Shown here in pieces: positions 14,888-21,267 of a stretch of 24,086 nucleotides of DNA. The translations under genes were made by a program, and so were the position numbers. Within the stretch, counting starts at the first letter, position 1, and each line of letters begins with the position of its first letter. Below the pieces are notes generated by a model. That model ran no database searches. It was not told where the DNA came from and was given only the letters and a program-made list of their open reading frames with translations. Origin of the DNA: Ruminococcaceae bacterium UBA1036 (GTDB lineage Bacteria > Bacillota > Clostridia > Oscillospirales > Acutalibacteraceae); contig DCEF01000021.1 of the NCBI GenBank assembly GCA_002316805.1, forward strand, positions 1,645 through 25,730. The letters run 5' to 3'.

Positions 14888-15709
14888 ATGGAGAAAGTGG
14901 AAATTCTGAAGGCAATCCTCTTTGGCATTGTTGAAGGCATTACTGAGTGGCTGCCGATAAGCAGCACAGGGCATCTTATCCTGCTTGAAAACTTCGTTAA
15001 GCTTAACATGCCTGCGGATTTTATCGAGATGTTCCGTGTAGTAATCCAGCTTGGCGCCATAATGGCCGTAGTCGTGCTTTATTTCCATAGGCTTAACCCG
15101 TTTTCATCCAGGAAAACGAAATATGAGAAACGGGACACATTTTCACTCTGGGGGAAAATAATAACTGCCTGTCTACCGCTTATCCCGCTGGTGCCGTTAA
15201 ATGATAAGATTGACAGGTTATTCTACAATTATCAGACTGTGGCCGTTACGCTTATTGTTTACGGCATATTATTTATTGCCGTAGAGAACAGGAACAGGCA
15301 CCGCGTGCCGTCAATTTGCAGCATTTCGTCAATAGATTACCGCTCGGCGCTTATTATCGGCCTGTTTCAGGCGCTCGCGCTGATCCCTGGCACGTCGCGT
15401 TCAGGGGCGACTATCCTGGGCTCTTTGCTCATAGGCATTTCGCGCGGCACTGCTGCTGAATTTACGTTTTTCCTTGCGATCCCAACGATGCTCGGCGCAA
15501 GCGTTGTAAAACTCTGCAAATTCGGCTTTGCCTATACGCCTGCGGAAGCTGCGGTACTTTTAACCGGTGTAGTTACGGCATTCCTCGTCTCTTTGCTGGC
15601 CATACGCTTCCTTGTAAGCTATATTAAAAAGCATGACTTTAAACCGTTTGGATACTACCGCATTGCGCTTGGCGCATTGGTTTTTGCTTATTTCTTTCTG
15701 GTACACTGA
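14888..15709 (+). CDS. uppP: Undecaprenyl-diphosphatase UppP (BacA type)
   Basis: A 273-residue integral membrane phosphatase that recycles undecaprenyl diphosphate to the monophosphate carrier of cell wall synthesis; overproduction gives bacitracin tolerance in several bacteria. Both family signatures are present: the N-terminal GIVEGITEWLPISSTGHLIL (catalytic Glu in the EGxTE pattern) and PGTSRSGATILGSLLIGISR in the second half, with about eight membrane segments. The reading frame also contains a GTG three bases upstream (14885). No good Shine-Dalgarno precedes either codon, only a weak GTGAG, so the start is assigned by family length. It has its own promoter. Behind it are an inverted repeat (15734-15760) and the tRNA unit. 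Confidence 0.95.
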   Translation: MEKVEILKAILFGIVEGITEWLPISSTGHLILLENFVKLNMPADFIEMFRVVIQLGAIMAVVVLYFHRLNPFSSRKTKYEKRDTFSLWGKIITACLPLIPLVPLNDKIDRLFYNYQTVAVTLIVYGILFIAVENRNRHRVPSICSISSIDYRSALIIGLFQALALIPGTSRSGATILGSLLIGISRGTAAEFTFFLAIPTMLGASVVKLCKFGFAYTPAEAAVLLTGVVTAFLVSLLAIRFLVSYIKKHDFKPFGYYRIALGALVFAYFFLVH

Positions 15710-15733
15710 ATATTCTGCAGCTGAAAAATAAAT

Positions 15734-15760
15734 GGGCAAATCAAAAAAATTGATTTGCCC
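15734..15760. repeat. Perfect inverted repeat downstream of uppP, related to the livJ leader hairpin
   Basis: GGGCAAATCAA (15734-15744), loop AAAAA, TTGATTTGCCC (15750-15760). On the plus strand no T-run follows, so it is not a clear uppP terminator; read on the minus strand it is followed by ATTTATTTTT. Its core GCAAATC-N9-GATTTGC has the same arms and the same loop length as the core of the hairpin in the livJ leader (5687-5709). Confidence 0.7.
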
Positions 15761-15782
15761 GCATAAGCTAAAGGTGTAAACC

Positions 15783-15811
15783 TTGACACGGAACGCATAA
15801 AATGGTATATT
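15783..15811 (+). promoter_or_regulatory. Promoter of the tRNA-Trp gene
   Basis: TTGACA (15783-15788), 17 bases, TATATT (15806-15811). It ends 20 bases before the tRNA, as expected for a dedicated strong stable-RNA promoter. Confidence 0.85.
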
Positions 15812-15831
15812 TATAGATAAATAATTGATTT

Positions 15832-15907
15832 AGGGGTATAGCTCAGCTGGTAGAGCAGTGGTCTCCAAAACCACGTGCCGAGGGTTCGAATCCTTCTGCC
15901 CCTGCCA
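15832..15907 (+). tRNA. tRNA-Trp (anticodon CCA)
   Basis: Full cloverleaf: acceptor AGGGGTA with TGCCCCT (one G-T pair), D-arm GCTC/GAGC, anticodon stem GTGGT/ACCAC with loop CTCCAAA and anticodon CCA at 15865-15867, variable region GTGCC, and T-arm GAGGG-TTCGAAT-CCTTC. Discriminator G at 15904, then an encoded CCA (15905-15907). Decodes UGG. It stands alone between its own promoter and terminator. Confidence 0.97.
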
Positions 15908-15918
15908 AAATTTTTTAG

Positions 15919-15965
15919 AATCCCTGAAGAGCACAGGAGTGGATGCTTTTCAGGGATTTATTTTA
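15919..15965 (+). terminator. Terminator of the tRNA-Trp unit
   Basis: AATCCCTGAAGAGC (15919-15932) pairs with GCTTTTCAGGGATT (15945-15958), fourteen pairs with one wobble, followed by TATTTTAT. Confidence 0.75.
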
Positions 15966-15983
15966 TCGGTACCGCAGCGGCAG

Positions 15984-16011
15984 TTTACACGCGGGAATTT
16001 CATATTATAAT
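15984..16011 (+). promoter_or_regulatory. Promoter of the VanZ family gene
   Basis: TTTACA (15984-15989), 16 bases, TATAAT (16006-16011), about 70 bases before the start codon. Confidence 0.65.
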
Positions 16012-16082
16012 GAAAATATAATAAACGGGAAAAGAACGGCATATTATCTAAAGACAGCAGGAAGCTTTAGTGGAGGTGCCGT

Positions 16083-16625
16083 ATGATTACTTACAGCTAT
16101 GTTTATAGAATCATTACAGCTTTGATTTGCCTTATTTTTATTCTGCACATGGTGTACCAGCACAGGGGGCCGGCAGTTATTGTGCTTGCATGCGCCCTTT
16201 CAGTATATGCAGTAGAAGCCATCGGAACTTTTTTATTCCCTATAGTTTATGATCCACACGTTATGAAAACCGGACCGCTGAAATACAACTATATACCGTT
16301 CAATTCCATAGCGGGATATTTTAGCCGCTTTTCAGCCCCAGCGGCATGGAAGCAAATCTTTAGGAAAACACTTATTTTTCTTCCGGTCGGCCTGCTGCCT
16401 CCATTGATTTCTGAAAAGTACCGCTATAAAAAAGAACTTTTCCCTCTTATTTTTATCACTTCGCTATGCATTGAAATGGCACAGTTTGCGGAATGCATGA
16501 TTACGCAAATACCTTACAGGGTGATAGACATTGACGACATTATCCTGAATTTTATCGGCGGCGTTCTGGGTTACCTGCTTTTCCTCCTTATCAGGACTGT
16601 TTCTCGGTTCGTTTCGGAAAGGTAA
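16083..16625 (+). CDS. VanZ family protein
   Basis: A 180-residue membrane protein with about five hydrophobic segments (roughly residues 7-22, 28-48, 95-112, 120-138 and 149-172). The VanZ-like signature is visible: YNYIPFNSI after the second segment, then LIFLPVGLLPPL, E-M-A-Q in the fourth segment, and RVIDIDDIILNFIGGVLGYLL at the end. VanZ of the enterococcal vanA cluster gives low-level teicoplanin resistance, but most chromosomal homologues are uncharacterised and sit apart from van genes, as here, so no resistance role should be assumed. GGAGGTG (16072-16078) precedes the start with a short gap of four bases. Single-gene unit. Confidence 0.88.
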   Translation: MITYSYVYRIITALICLIFILHMVYQHRGPAVIVLACALSVYAVEAIGTFLFPIVYDPHVMKTGPLKYNYIPFNSIAGYFSRFSAPAAWKQIFRKTLIFLPVGLLPPLISEKYRYKKELFPLIFITSLCIEMAQFAECMITQIPYRVIDIDDIILNFIGGVLGYLLFLLIRTVSRFVSER

Positions 16626-16660
16626 ATGCTGTTTTTATCATTTTCTGCCCTTTTGCCCTG

Positions 16661-16677
16661 TATGTTTTTAAAACATA
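16661..16677. repeat. 17-base palindrome between vanZ-like gene and aroF
   Basis: TATGTTTTTAAAACATA: eight-base arms around a single T, 32 bases upstream of the aroF -35 box. It has the form of a regulator-binding site, but no matching second copy was noticed in the window. Confidence 0.4.
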
Positions 16678-16708
16678 AGATTATTTCAAATATGCATTAT
16701 GGGGGCGC

Positions 16709-16737
16709 TTGCATTTTTGCGCTTTAAAGTGTAGAAT
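16709..16737 (+). promoter_or_regulatory. Promoter of aroF
   Basis: TTGCAT (16709-16714), 17 bases, TAGAAT (16732-16737), about 32 bases before the start codon. Confidence 0.6.
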
Positions 16738-16768
16738 AGGAATGGAACAAGACAGAAGGGGATTGAGA

Positions 16769-17782
16769 ATGATTATTGTTATGAAGCGGAACTGTACCAG
16801 GGAAGACGTAGGTAAAGTGATCGCCGTGCTTAAGTCGCATGGACTCGGGGCCAATGTTTCCTCAGGCTCGCAGGCGACGGTTATCGGCGTGCTTGGTGAT
16901 AAGTCGAAGCTTGAATGCGAAAACCTCGAAGTTATGAGTGGTGTGGAAAAATGTGTTCCAATCATGCACTCATACAAGATGGCGAGCCGTGAGATGGTGC
17001 CGGAAGGGCGCACTGTAAACGTGGGCGGTGAAGTAATAGGCGGAAAAAAACTCTGCATGATAGCCGGGCCTTGCGCTGTGGAAACGCAGGACCAAATGAT
17101 GAAGGCGGCAGCTGGCGTTAAAGCGGCAGGCGCGGCTTTTCTACGCGGAGGTGCGTACAAGCCCCGCACATCGCCGTATGCTTTTCAGGGTACTGAAGAA
17201 AATGGCCTTAAAATGCTACGCAAAGCGGCGGACGCTTATGGCCTGAGGGTTGTGACTGAAATTACAGACCATGACCTTATCCCAATCGCCGCACCTTACT
17301 GCGATATGTTTCAGATAGGTGCACGCAACATGCAAAATTTTCGCCTGCTGCGCGAAGTTGGGCGGACAAAAAAGCCTGTGCTGCTTAAGCGCGGAATGGC
17401 GAATACTATCGAAGAGTGGCTCAATGCAGCAGAGTACATAATGAGCGAGGGAAACTGCAATGTTGTGTTGTGTGAACGTGGGATACGCACATTCGAAACG
17501 GCGACGCGCAGCACACTTGACATTTCATCTATACCTGTTGTGCGTGAGCGCAGCTGTCTCCCTATTATCGTAGATCCATCACATGCTGCTGGCAAAGCTT
17601 CGTATGTTGAGCCCCTTGCGCTTGCGGCTATTGCCGCGGGAGCGGATGGCCTTATCATCGAAACTCATCCAAACCCTAAAAAAGCGCTGAGTGACGCAGC
17701 CCAGCAGCTTACTTTAGATGCTTATGCGCGCCTGTTTGAAAAAGTGCGCCGCATAGCGCCTGTGTTAGGCCGTGAAGTATGA
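16769..17782 (+). CDS. aroF: 3-deoxy-7-phosphoheptulonate (DAHP) synthase, type I-beta
   Basis: A 337-residue enzyme joining phosphoenolpyruvate and erythrose 4-phosphate, the entry step to chorismate and the aromatic amino acids. Residues about 1-70 form the ferredoxin/ACT-like regulatory domain (MIIVMKRNCTREDVGKVIAVL) known from the Thermotoga enzyme. The catalytic barrel follows, with CMIAGPCAVET, FLRGGAYKPRTSPYAFQG, LLKRGMANTIEEWL, CERGIRTFE and IVDPSHAAGK, which include the metal and substrate ligands. The start at 16769 gives the standard length and has AAGGGGA six bases upstream; the frame is open 20 codons further but would overlap the promoter. Single gene, followed by a terminator; the rest of the shikimate pathway is not in the window. 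Feedback control through the N-terminal domain is likely by family. Confidence 0.95.
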   Translation: MIIVMKRNCTREDVGKVIAVLKSHGLGANVSSGSQATVIGVLGDKSKLECENLEVMSGVEKCVPIMHSYKMASREMVPEGRTVNVGGEVIGGKKLCMIAGPCAVETQDQMMKAAAGVKAAGAAFLRGGAYKPRTSPYAFQGTEENGLKMLRKAADAYGLRVVTEITDHDLIPIAAPYCDMFQIGARNMQNFRLLREVGRTKKPVLLKRGMANTIEEWLNAAEYIMSEGNCNVVLCERGIRTFETATRSTLDISSIPVVRERSCLPIIVDPSHAAGKASYVEPLALAAIAAGADGLIIETHPNPKKALSDAAQQLTLDAYARLFEKVRRIAPVLGREV

Positions 17783-17839
17783 TATTCGCCGAATTTAAAT
17801 TAACGCGTGCAATACAGCTTAAAAATATTTTCGGGATAT

Positions 17840-17871
17840 GCGGCAGATGATGAATCTGCTGCTTTTGTTTT
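17840..17871 (+). terminator. Intrinsic terminator of aroF
   Basis: GCGGCAGAT (17840-17848), loop of five, ATCTGCTGC (17854-17862), then TTTTGTTTT. Nine pairs with one G-T wobble. Confidence 0.85.
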
Positions 17872-17884
17872 ATATATAAAGAAT

Positions 17885-17906
17885 CCCTTCTGCGTTTCCA
17901 GAAGGG
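17885..17906 (-). terminator. Possible terminator of the XRE regulator
   Basis: CCCTTCTG/CAGAAGGG with a six-base loop; read on the minus strand it is followed by ATTCTTTA. It lies 39 bases beyond the regulator stop. The T-tail is weak. Confidence 0.45.
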
Positions 17907-17944
17907 AGAAAGATGTTTTAAAAGCCGGGCGGCTATGATATAAT

Positions 17945-18661
17945 TTATTTTGGCTTCTTGCGTATGCCCATCCTGCTTTCGGAATTTTGAATGAGATTAA
18001 AAAGGGAAGTGGAAAACAGGGGATATTCTTTAGTGATTTTGTCGGGCGACAGCGACGGCGCCGTGCCCTTTTCTACTGGGTGCTCAAGCCCTTCCACCCT
18101 GTCGCCGGAAAGAAGACATGCGGCATTGCTGATGGCAATCTCCTGTGCAGCGTTGGAGCGCCCGTTGAACAGGCGGAACGGAACCGAGAAAAGCCCTTGC
18201 GGATTTTTTGGGTTCGCTGAGTAAAGCAGCCGGAACACACGGTAGACGCAAAGATTGAGAAAAGCTGAAATTTCACCGGTAAGCGGCCGGCTGGCGTATT
18301 CCTGAAGTATGCCGTAAATGACATTGAGGGAGTTTTCAATCAGCTTTTTGTTGAGAAGCGGGAGCATGCTGCAGCTTTTGCCGTGTATAACATTTTCTTT
18401 TCCGGCTGAGTCGGGTTCCGGGATGTCTTCTACAGAAATAGTCGCACCATGGCGATCAGGTGTCCTTCCAAGGAGGTAATCGCATGATACGTTATAGTAA
18501 TCGGCTGTTTTAACGACAAAATCGAGGCCGCATTCCCGAATCCCTTTTTCGTAATGGGAAAGCAGGGCCTGCGAAACGCCGAGGTCTGCAGCTACCTTTT
18601 TTTGGCTGTACCCGCGCTCTTTCCGCAGGAGTGTGATAATTCTTGAGAAACTGCTGTTCAT
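17945..18661 (-). CDS. XRE-type helix-turn-helix transcriptional regulator
   Basis: A 238-residue protein with an N-terminal Cro/CI-type DNA-binding domain (residues about 5-65): IITLLRKERGYSQKKVAADL, then GVSQALLSHYEKGIRECG and YYNVSCDYLLGRT, which is the usual Firmicutes XRE form. Residues after about 70 match nothing I recognise; they begin with an acidic linker, include a mostly helical stretch (about 100-150) and end in a basic tail RMGIRKKPK. It is transcribed away from the histidine phosphatase gene and has a good promoter in the shared intergenic region, where it might regulate itself and its neighbour (inference). Target genes and any ligand are unknown. Confidence 0.85.
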   Translation of the reverse strand: MNSSFSRIITLLRKERGYSQKKVAADLGVSQALLSHYEKGIRECGLDFVVKTADYYNVSCDYLLGRTPDRHGATISVEDIPEPDSAGKENVIHGKSCSMLPLLNKKLIENSLNVIYGILQEYASRPLTGEISAFLNLCVYRVFRLLYSANPKNPQGLFSVPFRLFNGRSNAAQEIAISNAACLLSGDRVEGLEHPVEKGTAPSLSPDKITKEYPLFSTSLFNLIQNSESRMGIRKKPK

Positions 18662-18703
18662 TTTTTCTATCCCCTGTCGAAATATGAACTAAACGTCCAG
18701 TAA

Positions 18704-18732
18704 ATTATACTATAAATATAACAATATGTAAA
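18704..18732 (-). promoter_or_regulatory. Promoter of the XRE regulator
   Basis: Minus strand: TTTACA (18732-18727), 17 bases, TATAAT (18709-18704), about 43 bases ahead of the start codon. The region is very A/T rich and lies between divergent genes. I found only weak -10-like sequence (GAATAAT near 18787) for the plus-strand neighbour. Confidence 0.75.
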
Positions 18733-18812
18733 TACGCTATATATCGTGTTTTCCAACGCAGGATTTTCCGTATTTTGTTTGCGCTGGAATAATGTTCAAA
18801 GGAGGAACGGAC

Positions 18813-19544
18813 TTGAAGTCCTATGTTATTCATTTAATCCGCCACGGCATAACGGAGGGAAACAGCGAAGGCCGCTACATTGGCAGCACGGACCTTCCGC
18901 TCTCTGCAGAAGGCGAGAAACAGCTGCGCAGCCTTGCGGCAAAATATCCATATCCCAAAGCGGAAGCTTATTTTGTAAGCCCGCTGGAACGCTGTAAACA
19001 GACAGTGAAGATACTTTATCCTGATGCAAAACCGACTGTTATCAACGATTTCCGCGAATGTGATTTTGGCGCATGGGAAAACAAAACGGCAAAAGAAATC
19101 TCAGCGCAAAACCCGGATTTTGCGCGATGGGTAGCCGGAGAAGGAAAAGGCATTACGCCGCCGGGGGGCGAAAGTGGGGGCGCTGTTGTCCAGCGCGTAT
19201 GCGCGGCTTTTGAAAGGATTGTCCAGGGCCTTATGGCGGCGGGGACAACATCAGCCGTCATAGTTGCACATGGTGGCACGATTATGTCAATACTTTCGGT
19301 GTATGGGCTTCCGCGCGCGCAGTTCTACGACTGGATGACTGAAAGCGGGTGCGGCTATTCCATGCGCATAACACCAGGCCTCTGGATGCGCTCGATGGTT
19401 GGCGAAGTCTATGCCAGGATCCCAGCCAAGGCAGACGGAAAAGAACCAGGTGCGGCAATGGTTGATGCTGCCCGCAAAGCGGCCAACATGGCGTTTGGGC
19501 AGAAAGGCCACGACAACAATGGCGGCAAAAAAGAAAATCAATAG
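18813..19544 (+). CDS. Histidine phosphatase family protein (phosphoglycerate mutase-like)
   Basis: A 243-residue member of the histidine phosphatase superfamily. The phosphorylated His lies in HLIRHGITEGN near the N-terminus; other conserved parts are SPLERCKQT, ECDFGAWENK and the second catalytic His in IVAHGGTIMSI. The start is probably the TTG at 18813: AAAGGAGG (18798-18805) is seven bases upstream, while the ATG at 18792 precedes that site. About 30 low-complexity, Lys/Gly/Asn-rich residues close the protein. Family members dephosphorylate small metabolites, including cobalamin-pathway alpha-ribazole phosphate, or phosphosugars; the substrate here cannot be assigned. Its stop overlaps the stop of the convergent deaminase gene, with no terminator between them. 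Confidence 0.88.
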   Translation: MKSYVIHLIRHGITEGNSEGRYIGSTDLPLSAEGEKQLRSLAAKYPYPKAEAYFVSPLERCKQTVKILYPDAKPTVINDFRECDFGAWENKTAKEISAQNPDFARWVAGEGKGITPPGGESGGAVVQRVCAAFERIVQGLMAAGTTSAVIVAHGGTIMSILSVYGLPRAQFYDWMTESGCGYSMRITPGLWMRSMVGEVYARIPAKADGKEPGAAMVDAARKAANMAFGQKGHDNNGGKKENQ

Positions 19545-20026
19545 CCAAATTTGCCTTCAACTGATTCGTCGTTTTTTACCCATTCGGAAACATCGGTTAT
19601 TGTGTAGTCTGTTTTATTAGTGCGTGCAATTACACGCTTGATGCCGGCATTTATTATCATCCTTTTGCACATGGAGCATGGGGCAGGGTGGGGTACATAG
19701 TTGCCGGTTTTGACTTCTTTGCCTACAAGGTAGAGCGTTGCGCCTATCATTTCGCTGCGTGGCGCGTTGATGATGGCGTTCATCTCGGCATGGACGGAGC
19801 GGCAAAGCTCGTAGCGTTCACCGCGAGGCACGCCGAGTTTTTCCCTGATGCAGACACCGAGATCAATGCAGTTTTTGCGCCCGCGCGGTGCGCCTACATA
19901 GCCTGTGGAGATGATTTCATCGTCTTTCACTATTATCGCGCCGAAATTACGGCGCAGGCATGTGCCGCGCTCAAGCACGGTCTCGGTAATGTCAAGGTAA
20001 TAGTTGATTTTATCGGTCCGCTGCAT
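19538..20026 (-). CDS. Deoxycytidylate (dCMP) deaminase family protein
   Basis: A 162-residue zinc-dependent deaminase that would convert dCMP to dUMP in the route to dTMP. The zinc site is complete: His79-Ala80-Glu81 in SVHAEMNAI and Cys117/Cys120 in APCSMCKRMI. YVGAPRGRKNC near residues 43-53 matches the nucleotide-binding part of dCMP deaminases (ComEB type), which distinguishes it from cytidine or tRNA adenosine deaminases. AAAGGG precedes the start at a workable distance. It is convergent with the histidine phosphatase gene and overlaps it by seven bases at the stops. No other nucleotide metabolism gene is beside it. Confidence 0.92.
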   Translation of the reverse strand: MQRTDKINYYLDITETVLERGTCLRRNFGAIIVKDDEIISTGYVGAPRGRKNCIDLGVCIREKLGVPRGERYELCRSVHAEMNAIINAPRSEMIGATLYLVGKEVKTGNYVPHPAPCSMCKRMIINAGIKRVIARTNKTDYTITDVSEWVKNDESVEGKFGY

Positions 20027-20061
20027 TGAAAATCAGCCCTTTCACGCATATAGCCTCCGCA

Positions 20062-20091
20062 TTGTAATTGCTGCCTTCATAATGTTATAAT
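20062..20091 (+). promoter_or_regulatory. Promoter of rsmA
   Basis: TTGTAA (20062-20067), 18 bases, TATAAT (20086-20091), about 32 bases before the start codon. Confidence 0.65.
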
Positions 20092-20123
20092 GGAGCAGCA
20101 GAATCAGCGGGGGGTTATAAAAA

Positions 20124-20978
20124 ATGAATTTATCGGATATAGGAACAGTGCGCTCTTTGCTTGCCCGCCATGGCTTCAAGCTTTCACATTCGCTCGGCCA
20201 GAATTTTATCGTAAACTCGGCCGTGTGCCCTAAAATGGCGGAGGTGTGTGGTGCAGACGCATCATCGGGCGTGCTTGAAATCGGCCCTGGCGTGGGTGTG
20301 CTGACAAAAGAGCTTTCCAGCCGTGCGGCAAAAGTTGTTTCGGTTGAGCTTGACAGAAGGCTTGAGCCTGTGCTGCAGGAAACGCTTGCAAAGTGCCGCA
20401 ATGTGAAAATCATATGGGGTGATATCCTCAAAATCGACATTAGCCGCCTGATTAACGAAGAATTCGCGGGGATGAATGTATTTGTTTGCGCTAATCTGCC
20501 TTATTATATCACATCACCGGCTGTGATGCGCTTCATTGAAGAAAAGCTACCTGTTTCGGCAGTGACCGTGATGGTGCAGGAAGAGGCGGCAGAACGTCTG
20601 TGCGCCAAGCCGGGGACACGGCCTTGTGGCGCCGTGACAATATCGGTTAAGTATCATTCGGAACCGAAAATACTTTTTAAAGTCCCGCGCTCATGTTTTT
20701 ACCCGCAGCCTAATGTCGATTCCGCAGTTATAAGGCTTGATGTACGTAAAGAGCCGCCTGTGCATGTAAGCAATGAAAAGGCTTTTTTTTCGTTGGTGAA
20801 AGCAGCGTTCGGCCAGCGGCGCAAAACAGCGGCAAATGCAATTTCCGCGGGTATCGGGCTGCCAAAAGCTGAAGTTGAAGAAGCCCTTGCCAAAGCCGGC
20901 GCGCCGCGGTCAGCACGTGCAGAACAGCTTACTATGGAGCAGCTTGCATTTATGGCAGAATATCTTAACAGCAAATAA
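20124..20978 (+). CDS. rsmA: 16S rRNA (adenine1518-N6/adenine1519-N6)-dimethyltransferase RsmA (KsgA)
   Basis: A 284-residue SAM-dependent methyltransferase that dimethylates two adjacent adenines in the 3'-terminal helix 45 of 16S rRNA, a late ribosome assembly step. Family landmarks are HSLGQNFIVN near the N-terminus, SAM motif I VLEIGPGVGVLTKEL, VVSVELDRRL, the catalytic NLPYYITSPAVM (motif IV) and the C-terminal SCFYPQPNVDSAVIRL (the region separating RsmA from Erm). GGGG lies about nine bases ahead of the start. Loss of this enzyme gives kasugamycin resistance in other bacteria. A small membrane protein gene follows after 52 bases without a terminator, so the two are probably co-transcribed. 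Confidence 0.96.
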   Translation: MNLSDIGTVRSLLARHGFKLSHSLGQNFIVNSAVCPKMAEVCGADASSGVLEIGPGVGVLTKELSSRAAKVVSVELDRRLEPVLQETLAKCRNVKIIWGDILKIDISRLINEEFAGMNVFVCANLPYYITSPAVMRFIEEKLPVSAVTVMVQEEAAERLCAKPGTRPCGAVTISVKYHSEPKILFKVPRSCFYPQPNVDSAVIRLDVRKEPPVHVSNEKAFFSLVKAAFGQRRKTAANAISAGIGLPKAEVEEALAKAGAPRSARAEQLTMEQLAFMAEYLNSK

Positions 20979-21030
20979 AAAATAAAAAGCAAAATATTTC
21001 CCGTGTGTCGAAAAGAGGCTGAATAATACA

Positions 21031-21267
21031 ATGAGTGATGGAAAAATGGCGCTTATTCTGTTTGACGTTGGGTTCATCCTGATGCTTGCCTCGATGGTGC
21101 TTGGCCCATTCGGCGTTATAAACTGGGCAGTTACAACCGCTGTTGCGGCGTGCTGCCTTGCACTGGGTGCGATGTCTATCGCTTTTGAGGGATGGGATTC
21201 GCCACAGGATGACAACTACGATGAAAATCTGCAGGAGGCGGAGAGAAACGACTTTAACCGTCAGTAG
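21031..21267 (+). CDS. Small two-pass membrane protein
   Basis: A 78-residue protein with two hydrophobic segments (about residues 7-27 and 31-52) joined by a short GPFG turn, and a hydrophilic, strongly acidic C-terminal tail (DSPQDDNYDENLQEAERND). I recognise no family. A weak AGAGG lies upstream of the ATG. It follows rsmA by 52 bases on the same strand and its stop overlaps that of the convergent gene by seven bases, so it fills the gap exactly. The composition, membrane plan and position argue for a real gene, but there is no similarity evidence. Confidence 0.65.
   Translation: MSDGKMALILFDVGFILMLASMVLGPFGVINWAVTTAVAACCLALGAMSIAFEGWDSPQDDNYDENLQEAERNDFNRQ

Noticed and set aside
16083..16625. 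Teicoplanin or vancomycin resistance locus suggested by the VanZ family protein
   Set aside because: No vanR/S/H/A/X homologues are nearby. VanZ-like proteins are common housekeeping-type membrane proteins of unknown function.
16709..16768. Longer aroF reading frame beginning 20 codons upstream
   Set aside because: The extension overlaps the -35/-10 region, has no ribosome binding site, and the start at 16769 gives the standard family N-terminus.
19282..19560. Open frames antisense to the histidine phosphatase gene
   Set aside because: They are shadows of the coding strand's codon pattern, without ribosome binding sites or recognisable protein features.
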